DNA from: Chara braunii
Taxonomy: Eukaryota > Streptophyta > Charophyceae > Charales > Characeae
Reading direction: 5' to 3'
Length of the DNA stretch: 35,246 nucleotides
NCBI GenBank assembly: GCA_003427395.1
Contig: BFEA01000015.1
Span: forward strand, 2,957,749-2,992,994
The notes beneath the pieces were generated by a model. That model worked only from the letters and a program-made list of their open reading frames with translations, ran no database searches and was not told the origin of the DNA. Positions 8,913-18,982 of this stretch are shown piece after piece (position 1 is the first letter of the stretch; each line of letters starts with the position of its first letter). The position numbers were made by a program, and so were the translations under genes.

Positions 8913-9550
8913 ACACAGGAGCAATGAAAATAGGGCTTCGGGTGTTGGGGATTTCGAGAGGGATTCCGGGAGGCTCTAGTTAGAAGTTAGGACACAATTC
9001 TCTGGCAGTTACAATACAGAGAGGAGTCCAACTGGAATCACAGGAATGATGGAAGCAGTAAAAACTCAGGTATAATTATGCAGGGGTGAGGGATGGTACA
9101 TCCTTCCTTATGGAAGTAATCAATGCCGTCTACTCGGGCCTCCCAGCCATAATGGGGAGGAGTGTGTGTGATTTTCTTATGTATATATTATTGACTTGCG
9201 GGGGGAAAGGAACCGGACTGTCGCTCCCCAGAATGGTAGGAGCCAGAACCATAAGGTTCTGTTTTTTTAGGGGGAAAAAAAAGAAGAAAAAGAAACAGAA
9301 ACAGAAACAGGGGTCAGAACTCACATCCCTAGCCTGAGAAATGTCGGAGAAAATGCCTATAGGGTCAACGGGTACCAAGATCTGAGTCAAAAGCTGTGTC
9401 CTGTACCCCAACGTGAGTGTTACATGCTGTGCCTGCAACAGGCTGCACGGGCCATTTCCAGGCCCTGTGTCGTTTCAGCCTGAAAGCCTGAAAACAAGGG
9501 CCTACAGGCCCTGTGTCGTTTCAGGCTAAATCAGGGCCTTTCCGGCCCTG

Positions 9551-10202
9551 TGCGAGGCCAAGGCCCCGATGAGCCTCTTTTTGGCCCTGTCATGCAATAC
9601 GTCGGCCGCCCGAAGTGAAGGCAGGCTCGACGAGGGCCTGAGGGCTCCTATTTCGGACACCACGCAACTGAGGAAAATTCAGGCAGTTGCGCAGCGCCAG
9701 TTGGTTGAGAGCACCCAGGCCCAGGCCGCCTGTTTGCATGTATGGAAGGTAGGCCCTGGGCTGGATATGGGATATAGGCCAAACACAGGCTGAGGGCAGT
9801 TGGGCACAAGTAACCACCACAGGCCCTGGGCCTGATTCGTTTGGACTGGGCCTCAGGCAACAGAACCCACCGCAGTCCTGAAGCTCACATACAGGGAGAG
9901 TAGAATCAGAAATCAACAGTCGACATCTGGCACCTGGTTTGGGTGAAGAGATTCTATCCTGGTTCAAGTTGTTATCAGTTGCAGCTATAGGCTCACCTGC
10001 TCAGTCAATCCTCTGGTTTGCAGAGTAATCAATGCTGGCAGGCTCATTCCCGATCTGAGTACTTATTCGATGTATCTCTGTATAAGGGACGCTGGACCCG
10101 TTTTCCAGCAGGTGACGCTCCCCACCAATAGATGGAGCCTCTCCCTAGGTGCTAGTGATGTCTGCCCTCAACAGCATCACTAGCACTGATGGGTCTGTCT
10201 TT

Positions 10203-10237
<35 letters not shown>

Positions 10238-10869
10238 CTACCTGGGCCTACCGGAAGCTTCTGGACCGGGGCCCAGTACCGCAGCACAGCACGCAGCCGC
10301 AGGCCACTTCGATATAGGGAAGGGGCTGCCTACGCATTGGACATTCCGGAACTGGCTGCTTTGTGCGCAAGCGCTGCTGCGCTATCGCCTGCCAGGGTCA
10401 CACGCTCACGGGCGAGCTGGAAGGAGCAGGAAGCCATAGCCGAGCTGCGCTGCTGTATGTTGGATGGGGCGCATGGTGGTCCTTGGGTGCAAGTGGCATC
10501 TGTGAGTTGGGGAACGAGGTTGTGAGTGATACGAGAGACATACCTGGTGCTTGAAGCGTGCAGCATTGGCCGAGATCTGCTCGTACTTCGGGGAGCTGTT
10601 GACGTCATCAGCGNCATTGTAGAGTAGGCTAGATAGGATCTGCCATCTGTAGTCTGGGCGCCGAGCGCCACATAGGATATCAACATTGGTTCTTCGTTGA
10701 TGATGATGATGAGACTATTCCAGCATTGTCAATTATGAGCTTTTGGTGTACTCCTATTTGGTGAAACTCGTGGTGCAATTCTGCTTTTGGTTCGAGGTCA
10801 CGACTATCTGGTCTCATATGTATGATGCTGTTTGATTGCTGAAGTTCGCTATTGCTCATCTTCCTTGCA
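9551..10869 (+). repeat. E1 LTR1 (5' LTR), carrying an insertion
   Basis: It begins tgcgaggccaaggcc and ends ttccttgca, with the primer-binding site three bases later. Removing the 380-bp insertion (about 9857-10236) gives about 939 bp, matching LTR2 at 935 bp. Compared with LTR2 there are scattered substitutions and a 4-bp indel in the first 300 bp, and a few substitutions up to about 10350. After that I see no differences. One N lies at 10614. Confidence 0.88.
9857..10236 (+). mobile_element. 380-bp poly-A-tailed retroposon inside LTR1
   Basis: LTR2 reads continuously through cctcagcctacc, whereas LTR1 has 380 bp between cctcag and cctacc. The insert ends with a T-run followed by about 25 A residues (10210-10235), as in a retroposed SINE or LINE 3' end. 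It contains a tRNA B-box-like word ggttcaagttg near 9961. It also contains gggacgctgg...cccg...tccagc near 10086, resembling a string near 8115. Since LTRs are identical at integration, this insertion came later. I see no clear target duplication. Confidence 0.75.
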
Positions 10870-10872
10870 ATT

Positions 10873-10884
10873 TGGTATCGGAGC
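10873..10884 (+). other. E1 primer-binding site
   Basis: tggtatcggagc, three bases after the CA end of LTR1, matches 11 of 12 positions of the plant initiator-Met tRNA primer-binding sequence tggtatcagagc. It marks where minus-strand DNA synthesis would start. Confidence 0.85.
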
Positions 10885-11530
10885 AGTGGTACGGTGCGCT
10901 AATCTGGCACTTGTCTTCTGCCTAATGTGGTACATGCACGTGGTGTGAGCGGTGAGCGGCCGTGCCGTGGGACGTGTGTAGTGAGGAGGGCGAAGGCAAG
11001 AGTAGGCGACCCAGGTGGAGAGGGGTTCGCCCGGAAGGCTATGCGGTGTAATGTGGGTTCTGGACGGTGTTATGAGAACTAACTGATGTGCGATTGGTGC
11101 TGAGGTGGAACGGTGTGTAATGCTGGTTGTGCCGAAGCAATGACTGGTCATCACAATCGGCGTCAGGTCATTTGGTGAGATAATCTCTGTGGTTGGGGGC
11201 AGCTATTTGAGGTACGTTGCTCTTAACCTTATCTACCCTCTTCGACACTTCTTACCGTGAGGATGTGTGTTCCGTCTTGAGAGTTCTCTCATCGTGAGGA
11301 GTCGAGTGCGCTCAACCTTGAGAGTCGGCAATGTTCACGTGGAGCATCTGGGAGAAGATGGGCGGAGCTTTCTGAAGGGCCCTTGACAAAGCACTGGGTC
11401 ACGGTCACCATGCCAACCCACCGGGAGTAGAGCACGCATGCTTTGCTGCTTCTCCTTTGTTCGGCTCGCTGCGTTGTTAGATGGGTTCTGAGGGGCAGGC
11501 CAGCCCTATGTGGGNGACGAGAATTGGGCG

Positions 11531-11540
11531 TCTATAAATA
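11531..11540 (+). promoter_or_regulatory. TATA-like box in the E1 leader
   Basis: tctataaataaacacc is a good TATA-box match about 35 bp upstream of the block conserved with E3, the spacing expected between a TATA box and a transcription start. It lies outside the LTR as delimited by the primer-binding site. The second leader copy has the same string at 20757-20766. Functional status is inferred only. Confidence 0.35.
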
Positions 11541-11566
11541 AACACCGGCAGGGGAAACCATTGGCT

Positions 11567-11648
11567 GTGATCATCATCCTGTTTTGCGACGTTAAATAAT
11601 TCCTGAGGACATTTGGGGGCGATCCTTAAATAGCCTCTTGATCAGCCA
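11567..11648 (+). repeat. Leader block conserved between E1 and E3 (E1 copy 1)
   Basis: About 80 bp including the words cctgttttgcgacgttaa, aattcctgagga, tccttaaat and cctcttgatca. The minus strand of 34408-34486 carries the same words in the same order and spacing at roughly 75-80 percent identity by eye, although the surrounding leader sequence is unrelated. It is probably a functional cis element of these retroelements. Confidence 0.7.
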
Positions 11649-12087
11649 ATTGGTGTAAGGCTCGCTGCACGCGAGGATAAAACAATGTGCTAGAGCTGGC
11701 CAGCTCAACAGGACTCGGGGCACAGGGGTGGGCCGATTGCACACCTTTAGACACGCACTGCTCTCTTGATGGCTCAGGAACGCTGACGTCAAGCGACATT
11801 CAAGAGGAACTGAGGGAGGGGTAGATTTCAGGTGATAAGTTTAGGAAAAATTCCATACTGTCCCAATCCACACGAATGATTATATTTTCTGAGTACGGAC
11901 GCCGCCCGGCCGAGCCTGCCCGGCCGGGCGGGGCCGGTTGGGACGCCCGGGCAAACCGGGCGGGCAAAAAAAACAGCCCAGAATTTTTTTTATTTTTTTT
12001 TTGAAAGCGGGGTCCTTCTGTGCTCGGCGAGAGGACCCCGAATCTGCAATAAAAAATCTGGTTTGGGGGGGGGACAGGTTGTCTGGG

Positions 12088-12977
12088 NNNNNNNNNNNNN
12101 NNNNNNNNNNNNNNNNNNNNNNNNNNNNNNNNNNNNNNNNNNNNNNNNNNNNNNNNNNNNNNNNNNNNNNNNNNNNNNNNNNNNNNNNNNNNNNNNNNNN
12201 NNNNNNNNNNNNNNNNNNNNNNNNNNNNNNNNNNNNNNNNNNNNNNNNNNNNNNNNNNNNNNNNNNNNNNNNNNNNNNNNNNNNNNNNNNNNNNNNNNNN
12301 NNNNNNNNNNNNNNNNNNNNNNNNNNNNNNNNNNNNNNNNNNNNNNNNNNNNNNNNNNNNNNNNNNNNNNNNNNNNNNNNNNNNNNNNNNNNNNNNNNNN
12401 NNNNNNNNNNNNNNNNNNNNNNNNNNNNNNNNNNNNNNNNNNNNNNNNNNNNNNNNNNNNNNNNNNNNNNNNNNNNNNNNNNNNNNNNNNNNNNNNNNNN
12501 NNNNNNNNNNNNNNNNNNNNNNNNNNNNNNNNNNNNNNNNNNNNNNNNNNNNNNNNNNNNNNNNNNNNNNNNNNNNNNNNNNNNNNNNNNNNNNNNNNNN
12601 NNNNNNNNNNNNNNNNNNNNNNNNNNNNNNNNNNNNNNNNNNNNNNNNNNNNNNNNNNNNNNNNNNNNNNNNNNNNNNNNNNNNNNNNNNNNNNNNNNNN
12701 NNNNNNNNNNNNNNNNNNNNNNNNNNNNNNNNNNNNNNNNNNNNNNNNNNNNNNNNNNNNNNNNNNNNNNNNNNNNNNNNNNNNNNNNNNNNNNNNNNNN
12801 NNNNNNNNNNNNNNNNNNNNNNNNNNNNNNNNNNNNNNNNNNNNNNNNNNNNNNNNNNNNNNNNNNNNNNNNNNNNNNNNNNNNNNNNNNNNNNNNNNNN
12901 NNNNNNNNNNNNNNNNNNNNNNNNNNNNNNNNNNNNNNNNNNNNNNNNNNNNNNNNNNNNNNNNNNNNNNNNNNNNN
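12088..12977. other. Assembly gap (890 N)
   Basis: A continuous run of N. The reading frames drawn across it are meaningless. The sequence before it is the GC-rich leader end, and the sequence after it begins with cag and a T-run. In the second leader copy the same position is a single N at 21312. Confidence 1.
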
Positions 12978-13083
12978 CAGTTTTTTTTTTTTTCTTACCT
13001 GTCGTTTATCTCGTGACCTATCGCTGACGAATGGAACAAAATAAAAAAAAAGAAAAAGAAGATAGCCGGAAGAGGAGGAGGAG

Positions 13084-13139
13084 GAGAGAAGAAGAAGAAG
13101 AAGAAGAAGAAGAAGAAGAAGAAGCAGAAGAAGATGATG
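13084..13139 (+). repeat. (GAA)n / (GAT)n microsatellite
   Basis: A run of about 12 gaa triplets followed by gat triplets. The acidic open frame across it is an artefact of the repeat. Confidence 0.95.
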
Positions 13140-13186
13140 ATGAGAGGGGGCCGAGCGACAGGCGACTCCATGACGCTGGTGACGGG

Positions 13187-13310
13187 CGACGGGCGGCTCC
13201 ACGACGACGGGGGAGTGTAGCTCCCAGGCGATGGCGACGGGCGGCTCCACGACGACGGGGGAGTGTAGCTCCCAGGCGACAACGGGCGGCTCCACNACGA
13301 CGGGCGGCTG
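13187..13310 (+). repeat. Minisatellite of about 48-bp units
   Basis: The word gggcggctcc recurs at 13191, 13239 and 13284 within units of 48 and 45 bp. The first two units are nearly identical and each contains gggag tgtag ctccc, a 5-bp hairpin. The third is truncated and holds an N. Confidence 0.85.
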
Positions 13311-13349
13311 AACCACGAACTNCGGCGGCTGGGGAAAACCAAGGCCCCA

Positions 13350-13395
13350 TTTGGACAGCCGATGCAGGCCGCCCCAGCCAGTCGGCTGTTCAAAC
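13350..13395. repeat. Inverted repeat (hairpin)
   Basis: tggacagccga and tcggctgttca are near-perfect reverse complements (10 of 11) around a GC-rich loop. It is the first of two closely spaced palindromes. Confidence 0.7.
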
Positions 13396-13423
13396 GGGTC
13401 CTCGTTTTCCCTCCAAAAATAAA

Positions 13424-13471
13424 ACGGCCCTCTGGCCGTCGATCATGGATGATCGACAGCCGGAGGGCTGT
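13424..13471. repeat. 23-bp near-perfect palindrome, 2-nt spacer
   Basis: The arms acggccctctggccgtcgat... and the complementary right arm pair over 23 bases with three mismatches, all of which could be G-U in RNA. The inner 9 bases (gtcgatcat / atgatcgac) are perfect and separated by gg. As RNA this would form a very stable stem. Confidence 0.85.
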
Positions 13472-13739
13472 CACAATTTCAAAAAAAAAAGTTGGCCTCA
13501 CGGTCCCAACGCGCCGTTTTTTGGGCCTGGTCGGACCCGGTAGGCCCTGGGGACGCCAGAACATGGCGATTCGGGGTCTGAACCCCCCCCTCGACAAGGT
13601 GTGCTGGGGGTGCCGGGCCCCCAACCGCCCAACCGGGCCGCCCGCCCGGCCAGGCCGCCCGGGACCTCCCCCGGGCAGGCGCTGGTTGGCCGGGCGGCCC
13701 GGTTCCGTACACAGTATATTTTTATGTTTTGATTAGTTA

Positions 13740-13980
13740 GATGTACAACCATTAACATCTGACAGACAACATATTAGAACGGTTTCCTGTTCATTGTGTA
13801 TTCTGTTCGAGAACTAGTCAAACTAAAAATAGTTTTATTTGTAGGAATCTGAACTTACCTGTTGGACCCGAATGTATGGTCTCTGATATAGTTGCCGATT
13901 ATTTATATCGGTCTGTACATGTCGCTGCGGTAGGCATCCATTGTGTGTCCTAGTGCAGACGGTGTGCAATTATGTAGCAT
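13740..13980 (+). other. 5' untranslated segment before E1 gag
   Basis: About 240 bp of AT-richer DNA without a long frame, running to the gag start codon. No regulatory motif is clear. Confidence 0.4.
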
Positions 13981-15525
13981 ATGAGCGATAGGGACACCAC
14001 TAGTGAGGACGACCGGATCTTGCGATCGGCTAGACGCCCGATAGCCCACTTGGCCTTAGGACCAGAGGGCGACAAATATCTGTTCCGCCAGCTTAGGGAG
14101 AAGCAGCAGCAGCAGCGGAGGGTTAGGGCAGCAGAGACCAGCAGAGCATTCACAAGCGAAGACGCTATTTCATCGGCCATGGCAACTGCTGCGCAGCAGA
14201 GTTCCCAGACCGGCAGTTCAGGGTCTGTAGGGTCAACAGTTGCACAAACCCAGAGTCAGTCCACTGGCGTTATGGCAAGCCAGCCGCTAGTGATGACTCC
14301 CGAGGAGGTCGCCATACAGCGAGCTGTTGATCGCGAGGCACAACTACAGAAGGCTTTAGGAGAGATTAAGGCAAAAAAAGAAAGAATGATTAGAAGAAGA
14401 GCCAAGTTGCAGCGGCGACAAGCGGACATTAGTGAGTTAGAGGAGATGGACCCAGAGGAGTTGGATGATCAGGTGAGGACCCTGAGGTCGGTCTTGTTAG
14501 GTGTAGTAGAGATGCAAGACCAGCAGACGGCAATCTTACAGGACATCCAGCAGAGTCTAGCCGTCTTGGTCGGACGAGCGCAGGCGGCACCATCACTGTC
14601 CGGGCCTGGTGTCTGGCCCTTTGTACATCCTCCTCCTTTTGTTCCACCGGTGACTGGGGTATCCCCATATACCGCTCCAGCATCGGTTCTGCCTATCTCA
14701 CTGGGTATGCCTTTAACAGGCGGGTTATCAGCAGGTCCTAGTGTCCAGGTTCCTGTACAGTCAGTGTATTCCCAACCTCCGTTGCAGGTTGCCGTAACTG
14801 GGCCGCCTGCTGTCTCGCAGCCTGCACAGGCGCAGGGTACACAACCCCAGCAGCAGCCAATGCAGCAGCCTGCACCACAGGGTCCACAGCCCGATGTGGC
14901 GCAGGTACAGGGACAGAGTCAGTGGGTTCCAAAGACGGCCATCGCCCCTCCGAAACCCTTTACAGGGGATAAGAGGGGCGAAGACCTCGACACGTGGTTG
15001 AGGGCAGTGCCGGTCTATGTGAAGTGTAAACTTACCTTGCCACACGAGGAAGTGCTTGTGGCTGCATCCTACCTAGAGGGTAGTGCAGCAAGATGGTTGA
15101 GTGGTTTAGTGCAGTTGCAGGGATACAGTCATGACTTCCGCGCTTGGGCAGCCCACCAGAAACTAGAGGACTTTCTCAAGATGGTGGAAGATAGGTGGCA
15201 TGATCCTCAGGAGGCCCAAAAGGCCACTGATGCGATCCTGACGCTGCATGCAAGGCAATTTAAGTCAGTAAGGGAGGCCACTGACGCAGTAGAGCGTCTG
15301 ATTTGTGTCCCTGGGGTGCGCTACGACCCCCACGTATTACTCACCTCCTACCTGAGATGCTTTCCAATGCCTCTCAGGAATCATAACCAATTCAAGTGCC
15401 GAAATAAGAAGGTGACCGAAAAGATCCCGCCTACGATGGGGCAGGCGTTGGGATCCTCCATTCTCGTTGGTAGCAATGTGGCCAGCAGTTCTGGCACCGC
15501 TCCAGGAAACAGGTCGGGCCAGTAG
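13981..15525 (+). CDS. E1 Gag protein
   Basis: A 514-residue uninterrupted frame, by far the longest in E1. The N-terminus is charged (MSDRDTTSEDDRIL). Residues about 108-198 are rich in Glu, Lys, Gln and Leu in a coiled-coil-like pattern (EAQLQKALGEIKAKKERMIR). Residues 200-310 are Pro/Gln-rich and low complexity. Residues about 320-480 resemble the retrotransposon gag capsid domain: PKPFTGDKRGEDLDTWL, then a block with EGSAARWLSG, then FLKMVEDRWHD. Gag would form the particle that packages the element RNA. No CCHC zinc knuckle is visible near the C-terminus (only FKCRNKK), so it may be lost or absent. The frame ends with TAG; protease-like sequence follows in another frame. The ATG chosen is the first in frame after several upstream stops. 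Confidence 0.8.
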   Translation: MSDRDTTSEDDRILRSARRPIAHLALGPEGDKYLFRQLREKQQQQRRVRAAETSRAFTSEDAISSAMATAAQQSSQTGSSGSVGSTVAQTQSQSTGVMASQPLVMTPEEVAIQRAVDREAQLQKALGEIKAKKERMIRRRAKLQRRQADISELEEMDPEELDDQVRTLRSVLLGVVEMQDQQTAILQDIQQSLAVLVGRAQAAPSLSGPGVWPFVHPPPFVPPVTGVSPYTAPASVLPISLGMPLTGGLSAGPSVQVPVQSVYSQPPLQVAVTGPPAVSQPAQAQGTQPQQQPMQQPAPQGPQPDVAQVQGQSQWVPKTAIAPPKPFTGDKRGEDLDTWLRAVPVYVKCKLTLPHEEVLVAASYLEGSAARWLSGLVQLQGYSHDFRAWAAHQKLEDFLKMVEDRWHDPQEAQKATDAILTLHARQFKSVREATDAVERLICVPGVRYDPHVLLTSYLRCFPMPLRNHNQFKCRNKKVTEKIPPTMGQALGSSILVGSNVASSSGTAPGNRSGQ

Positions 15526-15526
15526 G

Positions 15527-16234
15527 AATAGTAGCTGTTCCTGCTAGGGTCGAGGTGGTGGATACACCCTCACCGTCTCGAGAGATGGCCCAAGCTACTG
15601 ACTCCATCGTCGTCCCGCAAACACGTTCAGACCCATCGAGCCTCTGTTCGATGAATGTGTTTGAGTCCTGAGAGGAGCTAGAGGAGGAGTGGTCTAGATC
15701 AGACCCACTAGCTTCTTGGACGGCATTAGTCAAAGCCCCTAAGGGTGAGATGTTCGTCAGCGAGGTGGTCATTGGCGGCCGCAAGGCCGGGGCCTATTAT
15801 GACACTTGCTCGACACGGAACAAGTGCAGCGCCTGAGTCGACCTGTGGAGTCGACCTGTGCCAACTAACATCGCATGGTAGTCAACGACTACCTCCAGGA
15901 TGTTGAGTGTTGTTTCCCGTACGCGGGAGGGGAATTGAGACATAGCGTCTCATTCCTAGTGAGCGATGATCTCCCTATGGATATCTTGTTAGGTATGTAC
16001 TACCTCTCCGTGGCACAACCCCAGTTTGACCGGGACCGGAAAGTGGTCAAACACACTTTGCCAGGTGGGGGGACCGCTAGATTATGTAAGTTCAAAGCTA
16101 GTAGTCTGATCGAGTCCCACGGATGCATGTGTGCGGCCGCGTTCTATAACTATTATAAGCAAAATCCAGAGGAGGGTATGTATCTAGTCTATGTCTCTGC
16201 AGCACGTGAGCCGGTGAAAATGCCGCGGAGATAG
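15527..16234 (+). pseudogene. E1 protease region, disrupted
   Basis: The reading after gag gives GEMFVSEVVIGGRKAGAYYD then TCSTRN at the position of the retropepsin active site. The usual D-T/S-G is DTC here, with Asp at 15801-15803 and Cys in place of Gly. A TGA near 15668 and another near 15835 interrupt it. A shifted frame (15875-16234) supplies the later part, FLVSDDLPMDILLGMYYLSV, matching the 'ILGMDWL' flap-to-C-terminal region. The enzyme would cut the polyprotein, but the lost Gly, stops and frameshift make activity unlikely. A frame change separates it from RT. Confidence 0.65.
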
Positions 16235-16236
16235 AG

Positions 16237-17234
16237 GGAGTAGTTGCCAAGTACCCTGATCTATTTGAAGAGCCTACAAGGGTTGTTGAGAGGAAGGTCG
16301 TCCACGCGATAGAGATTATCCTTGGGTCTAGCACCCCGAAGGGTAGGATCTATTGGATGTCTCCAGGCGAGTTTGATGAGCTTCGCCGGCAACTCAAGGA
16401 ACTCATAGAGAAGGGTTGGATCCGACCGAGTGTTTCTCCTTATGGATCTCCAGTCCTATTCGTACCGAAGAAGGAAGGAACACTGAGGATGTGCATTGAC
16501 TATAGGGGCCTCAATGCCATCACTGTCAAGAATCGAGAGCCCCTACCGCGCATGGACGATTTGCTAGATAGAGTGCAAGGGTGTCGATACTTCAGTAAGA
16601 TATATCTGAAGTCCGGGGACCATTAGATTGCAATCCGGCCCGAGGATCAACACAAAACCGCATTTCAGACCAGGTACGGTCTGTACGAGTTTGTGGTGAT
16701 GCCTTTCGGCCTTTGCAATGCTCCTGGCACCTTTCAACACGCTATGAATCGGATATTTCATGACTACTTGGATAAGTTTGTCATCGTGTACCTCGATGAC
16801 ATACTTATTTTTAGTAGGACTGTCGAGGAGCACGTTGCGCACTTGGACGAAGTCCTTAGCCTTCTTCAACAACACAAGTTCAAGATCAACGGTGAGAAGT
16901 GCGAGTTTGGCCGCACCTGTGTCTTGTACTTGGGTCATGAGATCTCCGCGGAGGGATTGAAGCCCGATGACGCGAAGGTGGCCAACATTCATGACTGGCC
17001 GCGTCCTCAATCTGTGACTGAGATGAGGTCCTTCTTAGGGATGACAGGCTACTACCACAATTTTGTTCAGAATTACAGCATAGTGGTCGCCCCTTTGACG
17101 GACTTGACTCGCGTTGACACCCCATGGGAGTGGACATACAGGTGTGAGGCTACTTTCAGACAATTGAAGCATGTGTTGACACACCATGAGGTCTTGAAAC
17201 TTCCTGATCCTGACAAACCTTTCGTAGTAACTAC
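16237..17234 (+). pseudogene. E1 reverse transcriptase, one in-frame stop
   Basis: Gypsy-type RT in a single frame, broken by TAG at 16624-16626. Ordered blocks: an N-terminal linker with YPDLFEEPT, then [63 protein letters not shown], and the catalytic YLDD at 16789-16800. After this come LGHEISAEG and MRSFLGMTGYYHNF from the thumb and connection. The first catalytic Asp, expected in '[11 protein letters not shown]', reads Tyr ([10 protein letters not shown]), so the active site is damaged as well as interrupted. A one-base loss near 17234 shifts the frame into RNase H. Confidence 0.85.
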
Positions 17235-17609
17235 GATGCTAGCCAATATGGCATAGGCACCGTACTTGCGCAATAGGAGGGGAAGAAGTTGAGGCCGGTA
17301 GAGTACATGTCCAAAAAGATGCCCTCTCAGAAGTTGGCTAAGTCCATCTATGAGAAGGAACTCTATGCGATCTAAAAGGCACTTACCCATTGGAGACACT
17401 ATCTCCTTCGAAGGTTCTTCTACGTCAGGACTGATCACCAGACCCTGAAGTGGATGAGAACCCAGCCAGTGCTCTCCGACGCTCTGAAGCATTGGATCGA
17501 AGTCATAGAGCAGTATGACTTTGAGCCCCAGTACATCAAGAGCGAGTACAACAAGGTTGCTGATGCGCTGTCGCGTAGACCAGATTTCTCTGGTGCGCTG
17601 ATCACTTAG
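17229..17609 (+). pseudogene. E1 RNase H domain, disrupted
   Basis: After the frameshift the reading gives DASQYGIG, then MSKKMPSQKLAKS, YEKELYAI, the strand FFYVRTDHQTLKWM and finally NKVADALSRR. The four acidic positions of retroelement RNase H (DAS, KELYA, TDHQT, VADAL) are all recognisable. Stops interrupt it: TAG at 17274, TAA at 17373 and TAG at 17607. The domain would remove the RNA template after first-strand synthesis. The frame is shared with the integrase N-terminus that follows. Confidence 0.8.
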
Positions 17610-17639
17610 TTTGGGCTTGCGGACGATGTTACTCGCTCT

Positions 17640-18982
17640 ATGGTGGAAGCCTATCGCGAGGACCGGTTTATGTCTGAGATCATATGCAGACTCGAGGCGA
17701 AGGACAAAGTGACTTCTGCCGAGTTTGTGTTGGTCAACGGACTGCTGTTTCTTGAGAAGGCAGGGAATAAACATCTGTGTGTGCCAGATAGGGAGTCTTT
17801 GCGTAGTTTATTTTTAGGCGAGTGTCATGATGCCACCGGCCATTTTGGTTACAAAAGGACAGCAGCCAATCTGCTGCAACGGTTCTGGTGGCCCACGATG
17901 ATGAGAGATGCTCAGCTGTACGTGGAGACTTGTCAGGTCTGTCAGAGGGACAAGCCACGTACTCAGGCTCCTCTTGGGCTCCTGAAGCCCCCTCCGATTC
18001 CGGAAACTTCATGGATACGGTAGTCACCAGCAAGAGCGGAATGAGACACATCTTCGTTATCGTGGATAGATTTAGTAAGTACGCTAGGTTAATTGCCATG
18101 GCGGGGACAGCGAAGACCGAGTACGTAATCAAATTGTTCAAGGAGAACTAGGTCAGGGATTTTGGTCTGCCTAAGTCAATCGTGAGTGACAGGGATGTCC
18201 GATTCACCAGTGAGTTGTGGAAGGCTGCCGCTGCCGAACAGGGAACGTAGTTGCAGATGACTTATGGGAATCACCCAGAGGCCAATGGCCAAGCCGAGCA
18301 ATTGAACCGCGCTGTCCAACACATGTTGCGGCATTACATCAAGCCCAATCAGGTAGACTAGGATGAGAAGCTTGCCCTCATCGCCAGCCTGTATAACAAC
18401 GCTGTGCACAGCGCCACCGGGGTCAGCCCTAACAGCTTACTACTGACTTTCAAACCTAGACTGCCCCTAGATTTTCTATTACCTGAGAACCAGCCGACTG
18501 CTGCACCGGGTACATTAGAATTCGCTTATCGATATGAACAGAAGATGCAGCAGGCAGTGGAACAAATGCAGAAAGCACAGGCGGCAATGATAGAGTCCGA
18601 AAACAAACACCGCCGCCCGTCTACATTTCAGGTAGGGGACAGAGTTTGGGTTAAGTCCTCAGAACTGGGACAGGAGCACAGGATATCCCGCAAGCTCATG
18701 CCTCAGTACTTTGGACCATGGGAGGTCTTAGATATTGTTGGGACTGATCCGGATGGGCCTTCCTATGTAATCCGGGTCCCTGGTCACCTCCGTACTTATC
18801 CTGTCTGTCACGCCTCCAAGCTTGCACCTTTTAAAGAAACCGACCAGTTTCCTTCTCATCGCTCAATGCTGCCCCCAACCATGGACGGAGAGGTGGACAT
18901 TGATGACATCGTGGACCACAGAGAACTGCCAGCTCCAAGACTGACGGGCAGGGGACGTCCACCGAAACCAAAGCTGCGGTAA
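17640..18982 (+). pseudogene. E1 integrase, disrupted
   Basis: The N-terminal zinc-binding module H-x5-H...C-x2-C is intact: HDATGHFG (first His codon 17826) and TCQVCQ (Cys codons 17931 and 17940). A frameshift near 18000 moves into the core, where IFVIVDRFSKYARLIAM, SIVSDRDVRF (second catalytic Asp) and HPEANGQAEQLNR (catalytic Glu) are seen. The segment that should carry the first catalytic Asp (in a 'SMDF' context) appears shortened at the frameshift, leaving only FMDTVV. TAG codons at 18149, 18248 and 18359 interrupt the core. From 18404 an open frame of 192 residues covers the C-terminal part (HRRPSTFQVGDRVWVKS, then HASKLAPF), ending at TAA 18980-18982. This is the integration enzyme, now inactive. 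Confidence 0.85.

Larger units (their letters stand above)
7926..9550. other. Non-coding stretch between LINE relic and LTR element
   Basis: No gene supported. Contents: long T-rich DNA (8011-8075), a C-run then A-run (8244-8268), a primer-binding-site-like remnant (8266-8300), an interstitial telomere-like tract (8885-8912), an A-rich tract (9270-9310) and two copies of aggccctgtgtcgtttcag (9460-9480 and 9506-9526) immediately before LTR1. The frame 8641-8832 (+) is open for 63 codons but has no recognisable features. Confidence 0.45.
10885..12087 (+). other. E1 untranslated leader, copy 1
   Basis: Non-coding DNA between the primer-binding site and the gap. It matches 20111-21312 at a constant offset of 9226 with no indels seen. 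It contains a TATA-like string (11531-11540), a block also found in element E3 (11567-11648), and a GC-rich stretch with repeated cccgg and gggcggg words (11893-11970). After this come T-rich and G-rich runs that end at the assembly gap. No gag frame opens here. Confidence 0.75.
11890..13712. repeat. GC-rich inverted-end element candidate spanning the gap
   Basis: The left end (from about 11893, gtacggacgccgcccggcc) and the reverse complement of the right end (from about 13712, gtacggaaccgggccgcccg) share a start and a similar layout. Each has GC-rich DNA with cctgcccgg and ccgggcgg words, then an accccgaatc word. Each also contains a ttttttttgaaa stretch, though its order relative to that word differs between the ends. 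This suggests a palindrome-rich or inverted-repeat insertion in the E1 leader. The gap hides its middle, and low sequence complexity could mimic the similarity. Confidence 0.35.

Noticed and set aside
10330-11154. Minus-strand frames repeated in both E1 copies
   Set aside because: They lie in LTR and leader DNA. They appear twice only because the DNA is duplicated.
11880-13316. Very long open frames on both strands across 11.9-13.5 kb
   Set aside because: They run through 890 N and continue into GAA and GC-rich repeats. There is no protein evidence.
13498-13758. Gly/Pro/Arg-rich frames at 13.5-13.75 kb
   Set aside because: They are produced by GC-rich, palindrome-rich DNA, and several frames are open at once.
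15523-18982. Excess of TAG among internal stops of E1 pol (seven TAG against two TAA and two TGA), as a hint of amber recoding
   Set aside because: TAA and TGA stops, frameshifts and lost catalytic residues occur in the same regions, so ordinary decay explains it. The count is too small to support recoding.
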